This document shows, piece by piece, positions 34,992 to 42,453 of a stretch of 64,000 bases of DNA (within the stretch, counting starts at the first letter, position 1; each line of letters starts with the position of its first letter). A program made the position numbers and the translations under genes. Location: contig NZ_WAAO01000001.1 in the NCBI RefSeq assembly GCF_008868005.1, positions 1,364,001-1,428,000 on the forward strand, read 5' to 3'. The notes beneath the pieces were generated by a model. That model was not told the DNA's origin. It saw only the letters and a list, made by a program, of their open reading frames with translations, and ran no database searches. Origin of the DNA: Microbacterium algeriense (GTDB lineage: Bacteria > Actinomycetota > Actinomycetes > Actinomycetales > Microbacteriaceae).

Positions 34992-35922
34992 CGGGCGTCC
35001 CTCCGGCCGGGGCCTCCTGGAGGCTCCGCCGCGTGCGGAACACGCGCTCCTCGCCGCTGAGCGGGTCGGTGAAGCGCAGCTCGCGGGCGAGCAGCTGGAG
35101 CGGATGGTCGAAGTCGTCCGGCTGCTCCGGGTGCAGCACGGGGTAGAAGGGGTCGTTCAGGATCCCCAGTCCGAGAGCGGCGAGGTGCACGCGCAGCTGG
35201 TGCATCTTGCCGCTGTGCGGGCGGAGCAGCGTGTGCACGACCCGGTCGTCGGCGGAGATGAGCTCCACCCTGGTCTCCGCGTTCGGCTCGCGCTCGGTGT
35301 CGACCTGGACGCGCACCTGAGCGCGCAGCTTCTCGATGTGATTCCGGTACACCAGCGGCAGTGCCGACGGGTCCCAGTTCTGGGGCCGGGCGGAGACGGC
35401 CTCGTAGACCTTCCGCACCTGGCGATTCTCGAACAGGAGCTGGTAGGCGCCTCTGGTCGCCGGCCGCGTGGAGAACATGAGCAGGCCGGCTGTGGCCCGA
35501 TCCAGGCGGTGCATCGGGGCCAGCTCCGGGTTGTCGAGCAGGTTGCGCAGCCGCACCAGCGCCGAGTTCTGCAGGTACCGGCCGCCTGGAGTGGTGGGGA
35601 GGAAGTGCGGTTTGTCGACGACGAGGAGGTGGTCGTCCTGATGCAGGACGTCGATCTCGAACGGGATGCGCTGCTCGGCGGGAGGCTCACGGTAGTACCA
35701 GATGAACTCGACGCTCCCGATCGGGGCGTCGAGCGCCACCGCGGAGCCGTCCGCTGCCACGATCTCGCCCCGGTCGAAGCGGGCGCGCAGGCGATCGGGA
35801 TCGAGGTGGAAGAACCGGTCGATCATGTAATCGGCCACGGTGGGCCACTCGCCCGTGAGCGGCACGTGCAGGCGCGTGGCGCCGACGCCGTCGCGCACCG
35901 GGAGCGGGGAGGGCATACCCAT
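34978..35922 (-). CDS. RluA-family RNA pseudouridine synthase
   Basis: 314 residues. HRLDRATAGLLMFS holds the catalytic Asp; LLVVDKPHFLPTTPGG and LRPHSGKMHQLRVHLAALG are RluA signatures. It isomerises uridine to pseudouridine in rRNA and/or tRNA; the target among RluA, TruC and RluD-like proteins is not decidable. The frame opens at 35973, but that GTG lies inside a TAGGGT -10 (35977-35972). ATG 35922 has GGAGG 7 nt upstream and is preferred; ATG 35916 is close behind. No S4 domain is present. Confidence 0.9.
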   Translation of the reverse strand: MGMPSPLPVRDGVGATRLHVPLTGEWPTVADYMIDRFFHLDPDRLRARFDRGEIVAADGSAVALDAPIGSVEFIWYYREPPAEQRIPFEIDVLHQDDHLLVVDKPHFLPTTPGGRYLQNSALVRLRNLLDNPELAPMHRLDRATAGLLMFSTRPATRGAYQLLFENRQVRKVYEAVSARPQNWDPSALPLVYRNHIEKLRAQVRVQVDTEREPNAETRVELISADDRVVHTLLRPHSGKMHQLRVHLAALGLGILNDPFYPVLHPEQPDDFDHPLQLLARELRFTDPLSGEERVFRTRRSLQEAPAGGTPVSGA

Positions 35923-36018
35923 CGATCGGCCTCCGGGGGACAGGGTCGCTGGTCGCGACAGGAACCCTCCCACCCTAGGCGACGTGTGCCGGCCGACCCG
36001 CCGCCCCGTGGTCCTCGG

Positions 36019-36768
36019 TCAGCGCGCTCCGGCGGCGAGCCACTCGTCGAACGAGGTGGGCGCGAGGCGCGTGCCCGGCGCGGGGATCAGGACCTCGCCG
36101 GCGAATTCGACGCCGAGGGCGGCACCCTGCCAGGAGGCACGCAGCGGGAGGTCCGTGCCTCGCGCGGTGAAGGTGCGCCGCGCCATGTCGACCGCGTCCT
36201 CGGTCCGCGGACCGGCGATGTCGAACGATGCGGAGAGCGGCGCGTCGAGGGCGGTGTCCACGAGTGCGGCGGCGACGTCCGCCGGGGCGATGGGCTGCAC
36301 CAGCAACGGCGGGACGATCGCCTCGCCGTCGACGACGGTCCATTCGGCGATCATCGCGGGGAAGTCATGGAACTGCGTCGCCCGCACGATCGTGAAGGGG
36401 ACGGACCCCGCGGCGACCTCGCGCTCCTGCGCTCGTTTGCCGTAGTAGTGGGGGTTGCCGGCGACGGCGTCGAGCGCGGCGATAGACAGGGCGACATGGT
36501 GGCGCACGCCCGTCTCCGTCTCCGCAGTGAGGAGGTTGCGGGTGATCGTCGCGAAGGCGTGCTCGGCCTCGGCGATGTCGGCGACGGGCGGATTGGTCGC
36601 GTCGATCACCGCGTCCACTCCTTCGAGGCGCTGGCGGAGCCCGACCCCGGTGAGGAGATCGATGCCGACGCCGCGGCTCAGCGACACCGCCTCGTGTCCG
36701 CGGCGCGTCAGCTCCGTCACGACCAGCCCGCCGATCCGTCCTGTTCCGCCAGCCACTGCGATGCGCAT
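36019..36768 (-). CDS. NmrA/atypical SDR-type NAD(P)-binding protein
   Basis: 249 residues. The N-terminal Rossmann motif is MRIAVAGGTGRIGGLVV (GxxGxxG), followed by VDAVIDATN and the SIAALD/YYGKRAQE region (Tyr and Lys). Members act as NAD(P)H-dependent oxidoreductases or redox-sensing nucleotide binders (NmrA, YtfG). AAGGAGGGG precedes ATG 36768. It is divergent from an Rrf2 regulator with a shared operator of 17 bp between them, so it is probably that regulator's target and takes part in a redox or electrophile response. Confidence 0.86.
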   Translation of the reverse strand: MRIAVAGGTGRIGGLVVTELTRRGHEAVSLSRGVGIDLLTGVGLRQRLEGVDAVIDATNPPVADIAEAEHAFATITRNLLTAETETGVRHHVALSIAALDAVAGNPHYYGKRAQEREVAAGSVPFTIVRATQFHDFPAMIAEWTVVDGEAIVPPLLVQPIAPADVAAALVDTALDAPLSASFDIAGPRTEDAVDMARRTFTARGTDLPLRASWQGAALGVEFAGEVLIPAPGTRLAPTSFDEWLAAGAR

Positions 36769-36784
36769 GTCCCCTCCTTAATCA

Positions 36785-36801
36785 TGGATATTAGATGTCC
36801 A
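36785..36801. promoter_or_regulatory. Putative Rrf2 operator in the divergent NmrA/Rrf2 promoter region
   Basis: TGGATATTAGATGTCCA: arms TGGATAT and ATGTCCA match at six of seven pairs around TAG. It overlaps the minus-strand -10 TAATAT (36793-36788) of the NmrA-type gene and the -35 position of the Rrf2 promoter, whose -10 TAGGCT (36819-36824) ends 6 nt before ATG 36831. Confidence 0.6.
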
Positions 36802-36830
36802 CAATAAGGCTCCGAGGTTAGGCTGGGCAA

Positions 36831-37307
36831 ATGAAACTTCCGGAGACCTCCGAGTGGGTGCTGCACACCGTCACGGTGATCGCGCAACTCCCCGCCGGTA
36901 CCACGGTCTCCGGCGCGCAGCTGGCCGAGCACTTCGGCGTCCCGGGTCCCTACCTGTCGAAGCAGCTGGCCAAGCTCGTGCGCGCGGGAGTGCTCACCGG
37001 TAGCACCGGACCGCGCGGCGGATTCCGGCTGGCGAGAGAGCCGGAGCGGATCAGCATCCTCGACCTCGTCGTGGCCGTCGACGGCGCCGCCGATCCCTAC
37101 GTCTGCCGGGAGATCCGCCAGCAGGGGCGGGGAGCCGCCCGGCCGGAGGACTGCACGCGACCATGCGCGCTCGCCGCGGTCATGCGGCGGGCTCACGAAG
37201 CCTGGCGCGCGTCTCTGGCCGGAGTCACCGTCGCGGAGATCGTCGCCGGTCTTCCGGCCGGGGTGCCGGAGAAGAACCGGCGGCTGCTGTTGGCGCCGGC
37301 CGGCTGA
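36831..37307 (+). CDS. Rrf2-family transcriptional regulator with conserved-type cysteines
   Basis: 158 residues. The winged helix reads VSGAQLAEHFGVPGPYLSKQLAKLVRAGVL, with GPRGGFRLAREPE as the wing, the Rrf2 hallmark. Three Cys (VCREI, DCTRPC) fall in the region where Rrf2 proteins bind Fe-S clusters or form disulfides, though the spacing differs from IscR. ATG 36831 is 6 nt after -10 TAGGCT, hence leaderless. Divergent from the NmrA-like gene; likely represses both until oxidised or modified. Confidence 0.9.
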   Translation: MKLPETSEWVLHTVTVIAQLPAGTTVSGAQLAEHFGVPGPYLSKQLAKLVRAGVLTGSTGPRGGFRLAREPERISILDLVVAVDGAADPYVCREIRQQGRGAARPEDCTRPCALAAVMRRAHEAWRASLAGVTVAEIVAGLPAGVPEKNRRLLLAPAG

Positions 37308-37319
37308 GCACCGTCGGGC

Positions 37320-37814
37320 TCAGGCGTCGAAGCTCAGACTGAGCTTGCGCAGCAGCCCGGCGAGGCGATCGCGGTCGGCACGCGAGAGAGCCTGGAGCAG
37401 ATCGGCCTCGACGTCGACCAGGCGGGTGATGGCGGCGTCCACGCGCATCCGGCCGTCGTCGGTGAGGGTCACCAGCACGCTGCGCCCGTCTCCGGGATCG
37501 GCTTCCCGGCGCACGAAGCGGCGTCCGACGAGACGATCGATCCGGTTGGTCATGGTGCCGCTCGAGACCAGGGTCTGCTGCAGCAGCTGCTTGGGCGAGA
37601 GCTGGAAGGGCGCGCCCGCTCGGCGCAGCGCGGACAGCACGTCCCACTCCCAATGCTCGAGATCGCTGCGGCGGAACACCTCGCGACGGGCCCGGTCGAG
37701 GTGGCGGGAGAGCCGGTCCATCCGCGACAGCACCTCCAAGGGGGAGAAGTCGAGGTCAGGGCGCTGCGTGTTCCACGCACCGACGATCCGGTCGACCTCA
37801 TCCACCTCGCTCAT
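37320..37814 (-). CDS. MarR-family transcriptional regulator
   Basis: 164-residue winged-helix regulator. EWDVLSALRRAG, SPKQLLQQTLVSSGTMTNRIDRLVGRRFVRREADPGDGRSVLVTLTDDG (in pieces) is the MarR recognition helix and wing with the DxRS motif. A GATAAT -10 ends 6 nt before ATG 37814, so it can be read from its own leaderless promoter; it also lies 7 bp after a GNAT gene on the same strand. Its target is not visible: the obvious neighbour is the acetyltransferase. Confidence 0.92.
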   Translation of the reverse strand: MSEVDEVDRIVGAWNTQRPDLDFSPLEVLSRMDRLSRHLDRARREVFRRSDLEHWEWDVLSALRRAGAPFQLSPKQLLQQTLVSSGTMTNRIDRLVGRRFVRREADPGDGRSVLVTLTDDGRMRVDAAITRLVDVEADLLQALSRADRDRLAGLLRKLSLSFDA

Positions 37815-37821
37815 CCGATCA

Positions 37822-38316
37822 TTATCCCGCGTGCGGCGTCTCCGGCACCGACGCGGGCAGCGTCAGCGTCATGAACGTGCTGTGCGGATCGGCGCGATAG
37901 CGGCCGAAGGGGCCGGACTCCCGGAAACCCGCCGAGGCGTACAGGGATCGCGCGGGGACGAAGAACTCCGCGCTGCCCGTCTCCAGCGACAGTCGGCGGA
38001 TGCCCCGCGTCTGCGCATCAGCGAGCAGATGGGCCAGCATCGATCGGCCCAGCCCCCGTCCGCGCAGCGCGGGGTCGATCCGCATCGACTTCAGCTCCTC
38101 GTGCCCGTCCTCCACCGCGGCGAGAGCGCCGGTGGCGACGGGGGCGCCCTCGACGGACCCGACGAACAGGCGCACCCCCGGCGCGAGCAGGCGCTCGATG
38201 TCCAGGGCATGACGACTCTCCGCGGGGGCCGTGGGCTCCAGTTCCGCATGATGGGCGACCAGGAACGCCGCGAGTGCGGGCGTGGCGGCGTCGACGCGTT
38301 CGATCACGATGCTCAT
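37822..38316 (-). CDS. GNAT-family N-acetyltransferase
   Basis: 164 residues. The acetyl-CoA loop is LKSMRIDPALRGRGLGRSMLAHLL (RxxGxG/A present), with TGSAEFFVPARSLYASAGF as the C-terminal motif B. It transfers acetyl from acetyl-CoA to an amine of unknown identity. The frame stays open upstream over glmU on the opposite strand, but ATG 38316 is the first start consistent with the family. Together with the MarR gene 7 bp downstream it forms a small operon. Confidence 0.88.
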   Translation of the reverse strand: MSIVIERVDAATPALAAFLVAHHAELEPTAPAESRHALDIERLLAPGVRLFVGSVEGAPVATGALAAVEDGHEELKSMRIDPALRGRGLGRSMLAHLLADAQTRGIRRLSLETGSAEFFVPARSLYASAGFRESGPFGRYRADPHSTFMTLTLPASVPETPHAG

Positions 38317-38401
38317 GGCATCAGCATTCCAGAGGGGGTGTTTCCGACGCATGACGCGTCGCGGCGTCAGCAGAACCCCGGCCGTGACATGGCAGACTTG
38401 T

Positions 38402-38422
38402 CCCCGCGACGTCCTCGCGGGG
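38402..38422 (+). other. Hairpin 8 nt upstream of tRNA-Gln
   Basis: CCCCGCGA (38402-38409) pairs with TCGCGGGG (38415-38422) around a 5-nt loop. It may be a 5'-leader hairpin of the pre-tRNA. A CAGACT box at 38393-38398 is the nearest -10 candidate. Confidence 0.45.
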
Positions 38423-38429
38423 GTCGCGG

Positions 38430-38501
38430 TCCGCCGTGGTGTAATGGCAGCACGACAGCCTTTGGAGCTGTGAGGTCTAGGTTCGAGTCCTGGCGGCGGA
38501 G
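38430..38501 (+). tRNA. tRNA-Gln (anticodon TTG)
   Basis: 72-nt cloverleaf: acceptor stem TCCGCCG/CGGCGGA, D-arm GTGT/GCAC, anticodon arm ACAGC-CTTTGGA-GCTGT giving anticodon TTG (reads CAA, Gln), T-arm CTAGG-TTCGAGT-CCTGG, discriminator G. The CCA end is not encoded. The glmU ATG begins 2 nt after the discriminator base, so the acceptor strand GGCGGAG doubles as the only candidate Shine-Dalgarno of glmU. Confidence 0.95.
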
Positions 38502-38502
38502 C

Positions 38503-39933
38503 ATGACTGGGAACAATCTCGCCATCGTCGTCCTCGCCGCCGGCCAGGGAACGCGCATGAAGTCGCGCCTGCCCAAGGTGCTGCACCCGATCGGCGGGCG
38601 TCCGCTCGTCGGACACGTGCTCACCACCGCGGCACGGCTGCAGGCGGCGCACATCGAGGTGGTCGTGCGACACGAGCGCGACCAGGTGGTCGCCGCCCTC
38701 GCGAAGGACTATCCGGATGCGGTGTTCGTCGATCAGGACGACATCCCCGGCACGGGTCGAGCGGTCCAGGTGGCCGTGGAGGCTCTCCCCGCCGACTTCG
38801 ACGGTGATGTGCTCGTCCTCTCCGGCGACTGCCCGCTGGCCGACGCCGACACGCTCTCGGCCTTCCTCGCCGAGCACCGGGAATCCGGCGCCCCCGCGAC
38901 GCTGATGACGGCCCTGGTCGACGACCCCACCGGCTACGGGAGGGTCATCCGCGATGCCGACGGCGGCGTGGACCGCGTCGTGGAGCAGAAGGATGCCAGC
39001 GCCGAGGAGGCAGCGGTCCGCGAGATCAACGCCGGCATGTACGCCTTCCGCGCCGAGACGCTGCGCACCTACCTGCCGCAGGTGGGCGTCGACAACGCGC
39101 AGGGGGAGATGTACCTGACCGATGTGCCGGGGATGCTCCGGCGCGACGGCGACCGCGTGGCCGCCTCCGTCGTCTCCGATGTCACCGTCACCTACGGCGT
39201 CAACGACCGCGCGCAGCTGGCCGAGGTCGGCCGTCTGCTCAACCAGCGCATCGTGCGCCGGTGGCAGCTCGAAGGCGTCACCGTGATCGACCCGGCCACC
39301 ACCTGGATCGATGACGACGCGAAGCTCTCGCCCGACGTGACGATCCTCCCGAACACGCAGATCCTGCGGGCCACCGTCGTCGCTCCCGGAGCGATCATCG
39401 GCCCCGACACGACGCTCGTGGACTGCGAGGTCGGGGAGGACGCGGTCGTGCGCCGCACCGACGCGACGCTCGCGGTGATCGGCGCGGAGGCCACGGTGGG
39501 CCCGTTCTCGTTCCTCCGGCCGGGCACGGTCCTGGGGGCGAAGGGCAAGATCGGCGCCTACGTCGAGACGAAGAACGCCGAGATCGGCGAGGGCAGCAAG
39601 GTGCCGCACCTGTCGTACGTCGGCGACGCGACGATCGGACGCGGCGTCAACCTCGGCGCGAGCACCATCACCGCCAACTACGACGACGTGCACAAGCACC
39701 GCACCGAGATCGGCGACGAGGTGCACACCGGGTCGCACACGGTGCTCGTGGCGCCCGTTAGGCTTGGTGCAGGCGCGAAGACCGGCGCCGGCGCGGTGGT
39801 CCGCAAGGACGTCCCGGCCGGAGCCCTGGCCATGACCGTCGCACCCCAGCGCAATGTCGAGGGCTGGGTCGAGAAGAACAGAGCAGGAACGGGCGCGGCG
39901 GACGCTGCAGCCCGGGAGAATTCGGCGGAATAG
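38503..39933 (+). CDS. glmU: Bifunctional GlcNAc-1-P uridyltransferase / GlcN-1-P acetyltransferase GlmU
   Basis: 476 residues. N-terminal pyrophosphorylase domain (1-230) with VVLAAGQGTRMKSRLPKVLHPIGG; C-terminal left-handed beta-helix (about 250-450) with hexapeptide repeats and NLGASTITANYDDVHKHRT, the acetyltransferase His region. It makes UDP-GlcNAc for peptidoglycan. ATG 38503 lies 2 nt beyond tRNA-Gln. The ribosome site GGCGGAG is part of the tRNA acceptor stem, so translation must use either the unprocessed transcript or a nearly leaderless 3' product of tRNA processing. prs follows after 7 bp. Confidence 0.97.
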   Translation: MTGNNLAIVVLAAGQGTRMKSRLPKVLHPIGGRPLVGHVLTTAARLQAAHIEVVVRHERDQVVAALAKDYPDAVFVDQDDIPGTGRAVQVAVEALPADFDGDVLVLSGDCPLADADTLSAFLAEHRESGAPATLMTALVDDPTGYGRVIRDADGGVDRVVEQKDASAEEAAVREINAGMYAFRAETLRTYLPQVGVDNAQGEMYLTDVPGMLRRDGDRVAASVVSDVTVTYGVNDRAQLAEVGRLLNQRIVRRWQLEGVTVIDPATTWIDDDAKLSPDVTILPNTQILRATVVAPGAIIGPDTTLVDCEVGEDAVVRRTDATLAVIGAEATVGPFSFLRPGTVLGAKGKIGAYVETKNAEIGEGSKVPHLSYVGDATIGRGVNLGASTITANYDDVHKHRTEIGDEVHTGSHTVLVAPVRLGAGAKTGAGAVVRKDVPAGALAMTVAPQRNVEGWVEKNRAGTGAADAAARENSAE

Positions 39934-39940
39934 GCGGAGC

Positions 39941-40975
39941 ATGGCCCGGAAGAAGAAGACGGTCGATCTGGATCGTGACAACGGGGTCGCCCCCGGAATC
40001 ATCGCGAAGACCAAGAAGCGACTCGTCGTCGCCGGCGGGCGCTCGCACCCCGAGCTGACCGCGGCCGTGGCCGAGGCCCTCGGCACCGAGATCGCCCCTG
40101 TCGAGCACCGCACCTTCGCATCCGGCGAGATCTACGCCCGGTTCGAGGTGTCGATCCGCGGCGTCGACCTCTTCCTCGTGCAGACCTTCGGCGAGCCGGT
40201 CAACGAGTGGCTCATGGAGACGCTCATCATGATCGATGCGGCCAAGCGGGCCTCCGCCAAGCGCATCACCGTGGTCGCGCCCTACTATCCGTATTCGCGC
40301 CAGGACAAGAAGGGCCGCGGCCGCGAGCCGATCAGTGCCCGCCTCGTCGCGGATCTGCTCAAGACCGCCGGAGCCGACCGCGTGATGAGCGTCGACCTGC
40401 ACGCCGCGCAGATCCAGGGCTTCTTCGACGGACCCGTCGACCACCTCTTCGCCAAGCCGGTGCTGCTCGACTACTTCGAGCGCACGCTCTCGCCGGCCGA
40501 CCGGGAGATCCTCACCGTCGTCTCGCCCGACATGGGTCGTGTGCGCGTGGCGGACACCTGGTCGGACAGCCTCGGCGCACCGCTCGCGATCATCCACAAG
40601 CGTCGCGACCCGAAGGTGGCCAACCAGGTCTCCGTGCACGAGATCGTCGGCGCCGTCGAGGGACGCACCTGCCTCCTGGTCGACGACATGATCGACACCG
40701 GTGGGACCATCGTCAAGGCCGCGCAGGCCCTCAAGGCCAACGGCGCGCACCGTGTCATCGTGGCGGCGACGCACGCGATCTTCAGCGACCCGGCCTCTGA
40801 GCGGCTGCAGGACGCGTCGATCGACGAGGTCGTCATCACCGACACGATCCCGCTCACCGAGTCGCGTCGCTGGGACAAGCTGACGATCCTGCCGATCGCT
40901 CCGCTGCTCGCGCGCGCCATCCACGAGGTGTTCGAGGACGGCTCCGTGACGAGCATGTTCGGCGGAGACGCCTGA
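39941..40975 (+). CDS. prs: Ribose-phosphate pyrophosphokinase
   Basis: 344 residues; makes PRPP from ribose-5-phosphate and ATP for nucleotide, His and Trp synthesis. Motifs: LVVAGGRSHPELTAAVAEALG, PYYPYSRQDKKGRGREPISA (flexible loop), DLHAAQIQGFFDGPVDHL (metal-binding), and LVDDMIDTGGTIVKAA (PRPP loop). About 20 extra basic and polar residues precede the conserved start. ATG 39941 follows GGCGGAGC. glmU-prs is the usual actinobacterial pair. Confidence 0.97.
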   Translation: MARKKKTVDLDRDNGVAPGIIAKTKKRLVVAGGRSHPELTAAVAEALGTEIAPVEHRTFASGEIYARFEVSIRGVDLFLVQTFGEPVNEWLMETLIMIDAAKRASAKRITVVAPYYPYSRQDKKGRGREPISARLVADLLKTAGADRVMSVDLHAAQIQGFFDGPVDHLFAKPVLLDYFERTLSPADREILTVVSPDMGRVRVADTWSDSLGAPLAIIHKRRDPKVANQVSVHEIVGAVEGRTCLLVDDMIDTGGTIVKAAQALKANGAHRVIVAATHAIFSDPASERLQDASIDEVVITDTIPLTESRRWDKLTILPIAPLLARAIHEVFEDGSVTSMFGGDA

Positions 40976-41068
40976 TCCATCGTCACGGCACAGCCCGCGC
41001 ATAGCAGCGGTGCTTACGGTCGAGGAGTCGACGAGCCCGTCGAACGACACCGAGCCGGGAGGACCAGC

Positions 41069-41545
41069 ATGATCCGCACGACCGTACCGACCTCTGTCCG
41101 CAAGGGATCCGCGCTGCTGGGCATCGCGGGTCTGTTCGTCCTCGCCGGATGCTCCGGCACCGCCGACGCGGGTGACGCCGACACCGTCGGCGGCAGCACG
41201 CCCGACGCCGGCACCTCTTCCGAGTCGTCCGGCGGCGACGCGACCGCGACGTACGCCGACGGCACCTACACGGCCGACGGCTCGTACCAGACGCCGGAGA
41301 CGGTGGAGCAGATCTCCGTGACGCTCACCCTGGCGGACGGCGTCGTGACCGATGTCGAGGTGACCGGCGACCCGCAGGCCCCGGAGACCGAGCGCTATCA
41401 GGGCGAGTTCATCGACGGGATCGCCGATGAGGTGGTGGGCAAGCCGATCGATGAGCTGAACGTGAGTCGTGTGGCCGGCTCGTCGCTCACCAGCGGCGGG
41501 TTCAACGACGCCGTCGACGCGATCAAGGAGCAGGCGGCCTCCTAG
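41069..41545 (+). CDS. FMN-binding-domain lipoprotein
   Basis: 158 residues. Basic N-terminus, hydrophobic stretch and lipobox VLAGC (Cys28) predict a membrane-anchored outer-face lipoprotein. A Gly/Ser/Asp-rich linker (29-62) leads to an FMN_bind domain (YADGTYTADGSYQTP ... TLADGVVTDVEVTGDP). The usual covalent-FMN motif SGAT/S appears as AGSS (136-139) followed by LTSGGFNDAVDAI, so Ser139 would be the acceptor. The Sec-type signal has no twin Arg. A TACGGT -10-like box at 41015-41020 and GGGAGGACC precede it. It starts a three-gene set with ApbE and an RnfD-FNR fusion and is probably the external flavoprotein of that electron path. Confidence 0.88.
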   Translation: MIRTTVPTSVRKGSALLGIAGLFVLAGCSGTADAGDADTVGGSTPDAGTSSESSGGDATATYADGTYTADGSYQTPETVEQISVTLTLADGVVTDVEVTGDPQAPETERYQGEFIDGIADEVVGKPIDELNVSRVAGSSLTSGGFNDAVDAIKEQAAS

Positions 41546-41559
41546 GCGCCTGAGGCCGC

Positions 41560-42438
41560 ATGGCGAGCTGGCGCTTCGAGGCGATCGGAACGCACTGGGA
41601 GATCGAGACCGTCGACCCGCTGGGCGAGGAGGCGCGGGGACGCGTCGCCGCCGAGATCGACCGCTTCGATCGCGAGTGGTCGCGGTTCCGCGCCGACTCC
41701 CTGGTGCGCGCACTGGGCCGTGACGGTGGACGCATCGTCTCCCGCGACGCCGGGCCGATGCTCGACGCGTACCGGGAGCTCTCCGGGGCGACCGCTGGCG
41801 CGGTCAATCCCCTCGTCGCCGACAGCCTGGCGGCGCTCGGGTACGACGCCGCGTACTCGCTCGTCCCGGGGGCGCCCGTGGCAGCCCCGGATGCCTGGGA
41901 GGAGCGGGTCTCCTGGACGAGCGGCGAGGTCACGGCATCCGTGCCGGCGCTCCTCGACGTCGGAGCACTCGGGAAAGGACGCCTCGTCGACCTCGTCGCA
42001 GGGGTGCTGACCGACGTCCCCGGCGACCTCGTGGTGGACGCCGGCGGTGACATCCGCGTGCGCGGAGCCGGGGTGCGCATCGCCCTCGAGCATCCCTACG
42101 ACCCGCAGAAGGCGATCGGCGTCGTCGAGGTGCAGGATCGGGCGCTGTGTGCATCTGCGACCAATCGTCGCGCGTGGGGGAACGGCCTGCATCACGTGCT
42201 GGATGCGCGCACGGGTGAGCCGGTCCGCACCTGGGCGGCCACCTGGGCGCTGGCACCCGAGGCGATGACGGCCGATGCCGCCGCGACGGCGCTCTTCTTC
42301 GACGGCGGGCCGGCACTGGCCGCGGCGTGGGGCGTCGAATGGGTCAGGATGAGCACGGACGGCCGTGTGCAGCGCTCACCGGGGTGCTCCGCCGAGCTCT
42401 TCCTCGCGGAACGCGCTCCGACATCCACGGGCAACTAA
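41560..42438 (+). CDS. apbE: FAD:protein FMN transferase ApbE
   Basis: 292 residues. ApbE motifs are all present: DVGALGKGRLVD, LVVDAGGDIRVRG, HHVLDARTGEPV and MTADAAATALFF (FAD and Mg2+ sites). It links FMN through phosphodiester bond to Thr/Ser of a partner, most likely the lipoprotein encoded 14 bp upstream. There is no signal peptide, and an in-frame stop 9 bp before ATG 41560 rules out a longer N-terminus, so the enzyme should be cytoplasmic. That is odd if the lipoprotein leaves unfolded by Sec, unless modification happens before export. Confidence 0.95.
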   Translation: MASWRFEAIGTHWEIETVDPLGEEARGRVAAEIDRFDREWSRFRADSLVRALGRDGGRIVSRDAGPMLDAYRELSGATAGAVNPLVADSLAALGYDAAYSLVPGAPVAAPDAWEERVSWTSGEVTASVPALLDVGALGKGRLVDLVAGVLTDVPGDLVVDAGGDIRVRGAGVRIALEHPYDPQKAIGVVEVQDRALCASATNRRAWGNGLHHVLDARTGEPVRTWAATWALAPEAMTADAAATALFFDGGPALAAAWGVEWVRMSTDGRVQRSPGCSAELFLAERAPTSTGN

Positions 42439-42453
42439 GGAAGAGTGGACACC

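Noticed and set aside
41069..41160. Tat signal on the FMN lipoprotein
   Set aside because: The N-terminus has VRKG, not a twin-arginine motif; a Sec lipoprotein signal fits.
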